Positions 25,401 to 37,400 of a stretch of 64,000 nt of DNA are shown here, in pieces (the first letter of the stretch is position 1; each line of letters opens with the position of its first letter). The translations under genes and the position numbers were made by a program. This DNA is from Salminus brasiliensis (Eukaryota; Chordata; Actinopteri; Characiformes; Bryconidae). The stretch covers positions 13,103,433 through 13,167,432 of the forward strand of contig NC_132894.1 in assembly GCF_030463535.1 (NCBI RefSeq), read 5' to 3'. The notes below the pieces were generated by a model, which saw nothing but the letters and a program-made list of their open reading frames with translations, was not told the DNA's origin and did not search any database.

Positions 25401-28400
25401 ATGATGATTTAATAACATTTAATGACATCATCACCTCAATCAGTCTCCAATATTAGAGAGAATGAATCAGATTCAGTATTTTACACAAATCTATTTGGTA
25501 TACTATAACAAATATAGCCTTTTTATTTATGTTTTGACATGTAATGTTGATAATTACATATAAAATAGTAGTAAATTGTAAAAACCTAACCTTCCTTTGT
25601 TTACTGTTTTATTTTACTGTAAGACATGATACTCTGCACTGTCCTGTAAACACGCTCATAAGCACACCATGTGTGCAGTAGGGGGGAGTGTCTGTCACGT
25701 TCTTCGCAGCACCATTGCGTCCTCAGATGGACAACAAATGCAGTGGACTGGAGCATACCACTAGCCTCGGGAGCTCAGGGGTGTTTCTTCTCTCACATCA
25801 CTCTACCAACTCTAACGGCATCATTTTACAGAGAAAACACACACCTCTCAATTGCCTCAATTGCGTTAATAAAACTCACTGACACCAACCACAATTTTCC
25901 TTTACTGTAGTAAGCCTCCCTGGCTCCACCTTTACCCTCCCTCACCCCTTCTTGTTATTATATATGGTCTTGTCTCCACCCATGGCTCAGAGCAGCCAGG
26001 TGAGTGTCAGCAGGCAAACTGCAGCTGAAGCACTGAGAGGATTTATCATTAACGACTTGACACACGCAGCGTTTAAGTGTGTGTGTGTGTCAGTGTGTGC
26101 AGACCGAGTAAGACTGTATGAGCTTTCAGGAGTAGGAGTGTATCAGTCAATGCAGACAGACTGAGCCAAATCCTTATTTCACGTTTCTAGCGTTAACTAA
26201 GCAAGCCTTGGCTGTAGGGAACGGAGAAGAGGAAGGTTGCGGAGAACAGGACGAGGAATCATTGGAGAGATATAGAGGAACAGTGTTTAATTGAGGAGGT
26301 CAACATGGAGGTATGGAGCAGCTCGGGCATGGAGGAGAGCGAGAGAGAGAGCAGTGGCAGCCAGGGCGAGGAAGACGAGGAGCCTGAGGAGGAAGAGGAG
26401 GAAAGCACAGAGGGATTGTGCAGAGAACTGGTGCAAGGTAATGGCACCAGACTATTTGGGGGGGTGCTGACAGGCGCAGGACTGGATGGCTTTTACTTTC
26501 CTGTTAGAAAATCAACAAAAAATGTCATTTGCCAGGGGTGCCCAAACTTTTGCATATGATTTCATATCCAAACACGTCACAGTACAGGATTGTTTTACTT
26601 TACTCTCTAATAGACAATGCGACCCGCTACATTAGCCAGTTTCCATCCTGAGGTTTCTGTGCATGCACTGAGACCTTTTGTGAATTGTTTGAAGGCTGTA
26701 AGATCTTTAGAAGGTTGGTGTTGTGCATGACACCATTAAGATTACTAATCACATTGTACTCAGAGATATGTGGTCAGCGTCAAATAAAAGCGATGCCAGT
26801 TTCTTAATGTTTTGAACGAATGTAGTTTGTTTAACCTTGAGTCATTGTGCAGACTGTAAACTTAGAAAGTGTGGTTTTTGAATTATAGATTAGCAGCTAG
26901 ACTGGCAGTCAGACTTGCATAAGCAAGGACAGAGACTGGAGGTTGGCTGCTTATTGAAGTTCTGTTATATTTCTTGGCAGGTTTGAGTGTTGTTGTAGTT
27001 GTGGGTCACAGCAGATGTAGTTTAATGGGTACTACACATTAAGAACATGATTTTACACCAAACCTGTATCTTGTGGTTGGCAGCCAGTGGTACACACTTA
27101 GAAACAGAAGGATTATCCTATAAAAATAATATTTTCAACACCTCAACATGAAGACCTTTTTTAAAGCTTAAAGGAACTCAACATGATAGAAATGTGGAAA
27201 TCATAGCTCCAGTCAGCTCCCAGTGTGTTGATCATTGACTTTAATCCGTGCACTGTAAACACTGGCCTTTTTTTAAATTCACCTGTTCAGGTGTGAGTGG
27301 ACAGCTCTGGTAGTCAGTTGGCTGTTATTTCAGGATCTGAGTGACGCAGTTAAACTAAACCTGACGTAGCTAAATTCAACTAGGGCAGTAAGTGCATTCT
27401 GAATCCAGAGGGGTCACAGAGTCATTTTATCTAGGGCTGTGCTTAATTGAACATGGAAAACTGGCTTTGTGACAGTTAAGATGATCTGAACAGGGCCAGG
27501 TCATGTTGTAGAAAAGCTGAATGACGGTGTAGATGCTACAGTGCTGCTAATTCATGCAGATACTGGTGGCTAATGGGATTGTGAAGGTACTATTAACAAA
27601 CCATGCTGTTACCATGGAGTTTTTTGTAAGCCCATCCTGGGTTTTTGAGTAACAATCTTGTTATCTTGTGTAGCCCAGGCTGTTACCGTAAGCATTTGTA
27701 AGGACTGGATGGCTTTTATATGCATTTTTCATAACAACACCATCAGCAAGAACTAGTTCATGGTCTTCACAAAACAAAAGCGTTAAATCAAAATAAACAA
27801 GGGCAAAATTACACCTGTAATAATAAGATCAGTTGTTATACCTTCAGAGTGTGTGGTTCAGCTTTTTACCCATATAATACCATAGTTTAAGTGACTTTTT
27901 CTATAAATTAAATGTTTTGTGGTGGAAAAATATGTATAAAACATATCAAAACTTTTGAACTTTTTTCCAATATGTTAAATTATGCAAATAAACAGTAGTT
28001 GTACATGTACAGAACAGTACAGAACAGTAGAGGATGTGAACTTACTTTCCTGTTAGAAAATCAACAAAAAATGTCATTTGCCAGGGGTGCCCAAACTTTT
28101 GCATATGATTTCATATCCAACAATCTTGTTATCTTGTGTAGCCCAGGCTGTTACCGTAAGCATTTGTAAATCCCCAATGCTGTTACTGTAGCGTTTCAAG
28201 TTGTAGTTATCTCCTCTCATATAGCTCATACTGCTAGTTCAGAGTTGTTCAAATCGTGGCCTTGTGTTCACATATAGTCAAGACAACCCTATTCACCGTT
28301 TGTGCTAGACACAGATGTAATGTGGCCTCTGCCTTTTATCCATCTGTGCAGTGTGCAACACGCATGCATACACACTAGTGAGCAAACACACACAGTGACA

Positions 28401-31400
28401 GTAAGCACACATGCCCGGAGTTGGAAAGCAGAGAGGGTGAGAGTGGCAGCCTGCCGAACCCGGGTATCGACCCACAACCCTGTCATCAATAGCCCTGTGC
28501 TCTAACCGCTGAGCCACCACTGTTAGCAAGCTTAGATCTTGTAAATTTGTAGTCCTGCCTTATACCCCAAGCTGTTGCCAAGTTTTTTTAGGTGTAGCCA
28601 TGTTTTTATGTAGCCCATGCTGTTAGCGTAGTTTTTCAAGTTGTAGTCTTTTCTTAGTCAGTGGGCCCATGCTTATAGCCCACTCTTATAGCCCACTCGG
28701 TTTGCATATATCCAGTGAAGGGGAAGAAGGCTTCAAGTTGCAATTTTGACTGCATATAGCCAATGATGTTAGCAAAGAGCTTTTCAAATTGTAGCCTTGT
28801 CTTGTCATATAGCTGATGCTATAGTCATAGTGTTTGAGTAATAGTCTTGTTTTAATGTATTCTGTGTTAGTTTTTAAGTTGCAAGCCTGTTTTCTTATAT
28901 AGCCAATGCTGTTGTCATAGTTTTGGAGTCTTTTTATTTACCCGTGTTGCTACCATAGAGGTTTTCAGGTTAAGGTTGTGTCTTCTCTTCTTATAGCCTG
29001 TGCTGTTGCCCTGTTTTTTTGAGACATGTTGTTTTTGTATATCCTATGTTGTTACCATAGAATGTGTATAATAGTTTTGGTTATAGCATTGTCTTTACCA
29101 TAAAGCTATAGTCTTATTTTCTTATTTAGATATCTGTGGTAATATCTTTGTAATCTTACGGAAACGATTCTTTGAAAACCTGCATTAAGCAACTATTTAA
29201 GATTCATTTTTGGTTTTGCAGAATTTGTGAGACATTCATGCAAAAAGCAACTTAAGGTTTTAAGAGTTCCTACTTCAAATTGCATACAGCTCTTCCAGCC
29301 TCACGTGATGGACAGTCTGCTTTAATCTGTTTTTTTCTTTGTTCTCATTGTCCAGGCCTTTTAATAGTAAATCCTGTATAGTGGGTTACATTTTATTAAG
29401 CCTCCAAGCACTCATTAAATTTAAGCTTGTTCATTTGTCCTGTCGAGACATAATCCCCATAAATGGAATAGGGAAGCAGGTAGTAATTGCTCTGTAATTT
29501 TGGGTCACGCTCGAAACGAAGGAAACGATGTCTAGCTTACGTTTGTTTTCGTATTCTTTAACTTCTATACCCATATGTGAATCTGATCCGTATTCGTTCA
29601 ATGACTGGATTTTATTCATTGAGATTTTCTTGGACATGTAAACCTGAGCTGCTATGGTTTTCGTAACAAGGATCGAATTCCATATACATGTAAATATATT
29701 TTTATGTGGCCCTGGCTTTTTTAGTAGGTGCTATATATACATGCTTCCAAGATCTGTTCTCATGGAGGGGGAAATAAACAGTTTTGGCATCTCCACACGT
29801 CCTGCTGTTTTTTGGCTAGACTGCAGGGACAGCATGGCCTCGTTTGTGAGCAGACTCAGCTTTTATTGTCCTGTCCTCTCTCCCTCTCTCTTTATTCTGC
29901 ACCACCTCTGTTGAAGGGTAAATGCTCCGTTAATGTGGACTTTGCAAAGCTGTATTTCACTGATGCTTGACTTGTGGAGCTGTCTGGGTCTAGAAGCCCT
30001 GGCGCCTTGGTCCATTTGGTAATTGTCTTGTTTATTGCTGTTGATGATAAGCTGGTCACGAACAAAGTGTAGCATACACACACACATCGTAGACATACAC
30101 GCCTAGGTGACATACACTTTTATTGCTAGATCTTTTTTTATGCTGTATACTTTTTATTTAGTTTTTTTGGTCATTTTTGAATTTTTGTATTTTTTCTTTT
30201 ACCTCAAGTGGCATCTGCTGCTTGGTAGGTTACCACTATAAATATGAATTTGTTACATTTATTTCTTGGTTAAATTACAGGTAAAAAATTAGTATCATTT
30301 TTGTTTGAGTGTTGTGGTTGATTAATATTGTAGTTTATTTTGGTATTTTTGTGTTTGTTATTATTTATCATAATTTGGCTGTACAGCAAATATTTGCAGT
30401 GTTACATTGGCACTATAGGTGCTTATTCACAATTATTATTATTATTATTATTATTATTATTGTTATTATTGTGCACAGTGCCTGGCAATCTAATGTTTAG
30501 AGGCATTCCAGAGTTCAGGAGCGTACACAGAAAGTTTGCTAAAAGCCTCTGGCTAGACCGTCTAAAGGTCTTTACACTGTTATATGAAGCCATTTCCACC
30601 ATTAAGTTATTGCACACTGACACATAACACATTCTCATGCACATTTCAAAGCTAAGTGTCTGCAAAAGTGTTCATAAACCCCATAGATCCAAAAATACAA
30701 ATCCGTATGACCTGAATTCTCATGTGATAAAATACCAATCTCTGTGGGAGCATTCTTTCTTGGCATGGTGTAAATCAGTGCTGTAAAGTCTAGAACTGCG
30801 CTCTAATCCTGTGCTGTATCTTTAGCTTGGTGCTGCAGTTGAGTTGCGCTCTGTTTGTCAACTGCAGGCTTGATCTAGCACACAGATATATTTATCAGGA
30901 GGACAGAGAGTGGCAGACTTAATCTGCTAATGAAGATCTTGCTAAGAGGCTCAGCCTTCAGAGTGGTCAGACTGAGCGTCTGGGTGTGTGTCCATCCTGA
31001 CCAGGATGCAGACAGATCCCAGCAATGGCCTACACTTTGTGTTTATTGTTGAATTATTTATTATTTGACATTATTATTATTATTATTACTATTATTATTA
31101 TTTACACTATTCTAGACTTTTCTTTATTTAACAAGTTCATGCTATATAGGGCTCTTGTTTAGGTCCTAAATCCTTGCAGATTCTCTGTTTAATTGTGTTC
31201 AAGTTGCAAAATAAAGGGGGTCCCACAATGTAAACAAAATGACAAGCCAACTTAAAATGACAAAGTAACTGATTACTGTCACACCACTGTTTATTCCCAT
31301 CTGTGGTGTTGATGGGATTTTAACTTTGAAATTTAAATGATCTCCACACGGTTGATGAGCAGGCGGTTAGACCCACGATTGTCCCACTGTTTCCCACTTA

Positions 31401-34400
31401 GTTGTGAAAGTACACCACATAAAAAACCCAGTGCTGAGTAAATGTACCTTTCTGATGCCTCCTTGACACAGATATCTGCATTGTTTTACAGCTCTAGAGT
31501 GGCACAACTGTCTAACTGTCTGCTTGGTAAAAGATCATAAGTTCAAATCCCATCAACACCAGAGCCCTCCATGATCGGGAGTCATGGGAATAGGAAGGCT
31601 TCCCCCAATTTGATAGGGGGAGTCTTAACCAGGAGATGGGAATAGTAAAAAAATTGAGTGGATGCCTAATTTTCTGTGAGAACCACACTCTCATACACTG
31701 CTCAGTGTTTCTGCATTTATCTCCCTTAAAAATTTTTTTTTTAAAAAACTCACACGTTGCCACTCTGTGTCTCTGCAACTCCACAGTGCTGTGCTCTGAG
31801 AGAGTAGGTCAGGTCACAAAGACGTACCACGACATCGAGGCAGTCACACATCTTCTGGAGGAGGTAAGAAACAGTGTCTTTCAGAAGAGATATAATATTG
31901 ATCTAAAGATCTAAAACCTAAACATCCATCAACCTAAATGTCCAAATGTCTTCTCCGTGCAGAAAGAGAGGGATCTGGAGCTGGCAGCGAGAATCGGGCA
32001 GTCACTGCTCAAACAGAACAAAGTCTTGACAGAACGCAACGAGTTGCTGGACGAACAGCTGGAGATTGCGAAGGAGGAGGTGAGGATGTCACATGGATTT
32101 CATATGGAGACATGCATTTCATCTCAGGTGGCTCAAAAAAAGCAAACCAAAGAGCTAGTATGGATGCACCTGCACAAGCATGCCATCTTTTTACAACTAC
32201 AAGTTGTATTGATAAGAATACCAAGTGGCTCAGTGGTCTAATGCACTGTGAGTTTGAGTGCCAAGCCATGCCGCTTTGCCATCACTCCTTTAGCAGGTGC
32301 TGTGGAGCTAGGGACCCGGCGCTTTCCTATGAGCGTGTCTGCTACCAAGCACTTGCCCCCCCCCATCACTTAATGCAGTGCTAGCCAGTACTGGTATTAC
32401 TGATGTAACAGGCCATAGTAACTGTCCAATACTACTCCAATTTTGTTAAGCTGAACGGTGGCCAGCACTTGGTGGCATTGTGTATTGGGGGGAGCTGTAG
32501 GTTGATAGTAATACACCCTAACAGGTATATAAAGAAGATATTGAATGTCAGGCCTTTGTGTTGTAGATTGCTCAGCTGCGTCATGAGCTCTCCATGCGAG
32601 ATGAACTTTTGAATCTGTATGCCAGCACTGAGGAAATCGAATCTGCTGCAGAATCACGCTCACCGTGAGTACTGCGCACACATACACAGACACAGACACA
32701 TGCACATACATGTATGGATGTGCAGAAAGACAATTTAGACAATGGTGGTTGTTGTTGCTCTTTTAGGATCAGACGCAATGAGTCAACCTCTTGTCTCAGT
32801 AACTACATCCACTACGACTTCCTACAACAGAAGCTGAAGGGTCTGGAAGAGGAAAACCTCAAACTACGCACAGAGGTCAGTCTGCACTCAAGCACTCCAG
32901 CAGAGTGTAGGGATTGCTCATAAAATCGAATTTAGCTCTGATGTGAGGTATGTTGAGTATACCTGGTGTGTTGTATCTGCCTCGACCCACCTGTTGACAG
33001 TCTTGTGGACGTGAGAACAGTAATGTGAGAGCTTTGAGTTATATTTTTTTATTGCTCCACACTTGTAGGCCCATGAGCTAACATCAGAGACCAACAGCTA
33101 TGAGGAACAGGAGCAGCAGTTGATGATGGTGTGTGTTGAAGAGCTCTGTAAGTGAACCATAATTTTACATACTCCCCAAGGCCCTGCGTGCAGTATCATG
33201 TTAAGTGTCGATAGCAAGTGTAATGCAGACACCTTTAACACCGCAACTCTCTCTTTCATTTTCTCTCAAGCTTCGGTGAATAAGCAAGTGGTGGATCTAT
33301 CAGAGGAACTTGCCCGTAAGGTAGAGGACTCTTTACGGCAGCAGGAGGAGATCAGCTCTCTGCTTGGGCAGGTTGTGGATCTGCAGCAGCGGTGTAAAGG
33401 GGTGAGTGAGATATGTAGGCATGTTTATAGTTATAGTACGTAGTCAGAAGAAGCTCTTAAATTGTAAATAAGGAGTTTTTTTTTTAAAGTACAGATTTAA
33501 TGATGTAATAACTTAAATGGTTCAGTACAGTTCTTCCAGAATAATAATAATTAATTATACCAACATAGTAAAATTACTGAAGTGTATTCTAGCTCTGGGA
33601 AAAGCAAACAGAAAAAAGTTATGTTGGGAACATGTACACTATACGTCCAAATGTTTGTGGACACCTTTTCTAATGAATAAATTCAGCTACTTTAAGTTTC
33701 TCCTATTGCTGACACAGGCTTATCTAGTCCCTGTAGAGAAGTATTGTCAATAAAATAGGACTCCCTGGAGCAGATAAACATGAACCTGTGACATGGGCTA
33801 GAGGGCTATAAAGCACCACGGCATTGAGCTGTGGAGCAGTGGAACTGTGATCCATCCGTGATCCATCCAATACTTTTTGGATGAGTTGAGCCGTTGTGGA
33901 TGAAGTGGGATGGTGATCATCCAACATCTTGAGATAATTAATGATTAAAAAAACAATGAATGAGCAGGTGTCCCAATACTTTTGTCCATATAGTGTCTTT
34001 ATTTATCAGTTATGTATTGTTATTAAGCATTTGGTCGGTCATCCTGTTTTTCCCACAGCTGATGAAAGAAAATGAAGAACTGACTCAGCACCTGAATGCT
34101 ACACGAGAAAGCCAATCACAGCTCAAAACAGAGGTTTGACCTTCTCTCCTCACTTATCACTGTTTTTTACAGTTCAGCAGAATTTCAACATTTCTGTTTT
34201 CACCTGAGGTTGTAAACATTACTGTTGCTAATCAATCACTAAAACTGGTATCACAGCAGCAGTTACAGGAATTTATGGCTAATTTGCAGGCCCTACCTAT
34301 GTCCTCGCTTGACTCTGCTCCTTGTCTCCCCCTACCTGCAGCTCAAGGACCTACAGGAGAGGTACTCGGAATGTGAAGACATGCTGCAGGAGGCCAGAGA

Positions 34401-37400
34401 GGACATAAAGAACCTGCGCAATAAGAGCCTGCCCAACAGTACAGTGCAGCGCTACAGCTCACTAGCTGCTGTGTTCCCCATGGACTCACTCGCTGCAGAG
34501 ATAGAGGGAACTTTCCGCAAAGGCCTGGACAGCCCTGCTCCGTCTGAGTACAAGTCAGTCATGCAGATGTTTAGCTTGGTCAGCTTGTTTATCAAATTGC
34601 ACAGCAGCAAGTAAGGAAGCAAGTCTCAGCAAAACGTAGCTACTGGAACTAATGTTAATATTGTAAATGTTGTAAGTTACTTCAAAATATCCATTGGTTT
34701 AGAGTAATGTACTCTTACTCTAATGTATTATAAAGATTATATAATAGCAGTCACAGACTTCGTTGCTAACATTTCTATACATACACTAATATTTAATTAT
34801 TATCAAGTCTTCACCCACTGAATGTGAGAATCAGAGGCCAGATTCACAAAAGCTTTCCTCAGAACAAAACATTTAAGCAATCTTAAGTAAATATTTTCTT
34901 TAAAAAATTTCATTCTTTTCTTACAGTTATCTTCACACATTATTTGTGGCTATTTAGTTAAATATGTAAAAAAAATCTGTGCGGTAAAACAAAAATCTGT
35001 GCAGTGGAAAATGGGATAACTGTGGCATTACATCTGAATTATTACACCTATTTTCCTAATGTAGACACTAAGCGATGTTATGAAATTGTTTTATTATATT
35101 TTTGCTTTACAAGTTAGTCTTGCCTTCTGAACATCTGCCCTGTAGTGTAGCTTTTCTTCTGTAATCAGCAATAGATTTATGATGGACTAATGAATGTAAT
35201 TAGTACCTCATTTGACTTGTGGCCTTGTGTCAGTAGGACCCACCCTCGGCGTGTGTTCGAGACGGTGAAGGTGGCCAATCAGGTTGCTCGGCTGCGCTCT
35301 CTGTGCCAGTCCCCCCAGGTCCCGGGTTCTAACTCCGCCTCCTCTCGGTCCAGTCGAACCAGCACACCACGCACCAGCTACTACGGCTCTGACTCAGTCA
35401 GCCTTAACCTTGAGGACAAACACACCCCTGCAACACCCTCACAGGAGCAGAGGTGAGGCCTCTAAGGCCTGTAATTTTAGGGAGTATATGCCTTTGTAAT
35501 GCCAGTGTAAACATGTAAGCTTTTTCCAAACCCAAAGTTAAAGCTTTTAAGCTATTAAATGGCTATGAGTTAAATGAGTATGAGAAAAAAGCAGCATGCT
35601 GTTCAGACTGCAAGCAATATTCTGTGCTAAATATAGATATTGAATAGTGTGGGAAAATTATATTGTAAACAGTTTTTGCCCTTGTCAGAAGATACTCCAG
35701 TTTGGAACCACCAGAAAATATTAAACATTTTTGTCACTTTGTTATACTCAAAAACACATTATAGATTCAAAGTGATATAGATTCACTTTGAGATTATGAT
35801 ATTTGATCTTCACATTTTAAATTTGATGATGTTTATTTGATTTAATAGTTAATTTTGTTAACTAAAGCTTAATTCTTGATATTAATCAGATTTCTCAGTC
35901 AGTGTAGAATCTACACATTTCTACTATATTTCCTTATTGCTATTTACAGTTTTCTAGTGTTATAGGTATTATTGAACCAGTTTAAAGTTTTTTTATACAC
36001 TTGCTTGCAACCACATGTATATGGAAATCATTGATTCCAAACTAGTATTGGATAATTTTGAATATTGAACAGTGTATATATGTTGTTTTGTGGCTGCGCA
36101 GCTGTGTGGAGTCAAAGCGTCTGGGTCAGCCGGGCACCCCAGGTGGTCAGGATCTGGAAGAGGCTCTGCGTTCGCTTTCTGCACGACAGGAGAGCCATTC
36201 ATCTGAGCGTCCATTCTTCGAGGTGGAACGGGAGAGAAAGCTGAGGGCACTGGGGGGCATTGGGAGTGGCAGCGTAGGCGTATCCAGCGGCTTTCTCACA
36301 CCCAATGACAGCCTGGTTTCCACAGGAACCAACTACTCAGGCAGCTCCCAGCATTCTTCTGGTTCGTCCAGCTCCCGCTCCTACCTGCCTGAACGCTTGC
36401 AGATAGTCAAGCCCCTGGAGGGTGAGGAAATCCATGCACGCACACACATACACACACTCTCACACACATTTAAAGCACCTACAAAAGCATTTCAAGCATT
36501 TATGTACAAACATATTTAATTGTACTATAGGCTCCGTTACTCTGCACCACTGGCAGCAGCTGGCAAGGCCCAACCTGGGCGGCATCCTGCACCCCCGGCC
36601 AGGCATCCTCACCAAAGACTTCAAGGAGCTGGACGTGGACCTCCAGCATGTTTATAGCCTTAATGATCTTGAGGAGGATGAGCCTGACCTGTCCAAACTC
36701 CCCAACCCTGCTCATCACACTATGGGTAAGGACCACAGGCCTTTGTCCATTCTCGTAAATTTTGTATCCAAGATTGGGAAGAAAACAGCCATCATTGTTG
36801 ATTACACCATGTACACCAGAAGTCAGCTCCCCTTGCCTCACCCCATTTATCATCTGCTAGTTTTGTTTCACCATGTTCCATGTTGTTTTGAAGTATGTAG
36901 CTATTGTAAATAGTGTTTTAGTGAGTGTTTGCATGTGTGTGTCTACCTCAGTCAATTCACCTGGCCCCAACCTCCCCCACACTTGTCCTACCCAAACCAT
37001 CACCAACTGCCTGGTCCTTCATCCCTCTGTCCTGCTGTCCTCCATCTCTCCTAGGTAAGACACCATTGCATCTCACTGTACCATTGCACAGTTGCCCTAG
37101 ATGCCTTACTCTACTCCATGGGCAGCTACACATCTTGGAGCTCTTAAACTGAATTTTTAAAATGTATTTTGTAACATTACCCTAGTTTGTTACTGAAAAA
37201 ATAACAATGGGTAAGTTACAGTTTACATACATCTAGGCTAAAAACTTCCAGACCTCATTTTTCATGTCAACAAACATTTATTTTGTCAATAAATGTCAAT
37301 TAGGACATCTACTTTGTTTACATCAGTGGTCTAACAAAAAAAGGATTGGTGACATGAAATGTGTGGAATGGAAATTAAGTTTCAAGTCTTTTGTCTAGCC

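Larger units (their letters stand above)
27590..29130 (+). repeat. Decayed minisatellite, unit about 46-55 bases
   Basis: Degenerate units recur in the form tatagccNatgctgttaccat, then agtttttcaagttgtag, then tcttgt. Examples lie near 27605, 27681, 28181, 28571, 28619, 28765, 28818, 28909, 28947, 29002 and 29048. The array is interrupted by the Tc1-derived insert and a SINE. It lies within a hap1 intron. Confidence 0.6.

Noticed and set aside
26259-26447. Ser-rich minus-strand ORF
   Set aside because: It is the shadow of the Glu-rich hap1 alternative first exon.
36422-36913. 163-codon ORF starting before hap1 exon 36531
   Set aside because: Only 36531-36725 is exonic; the rest reads into flanking introns.
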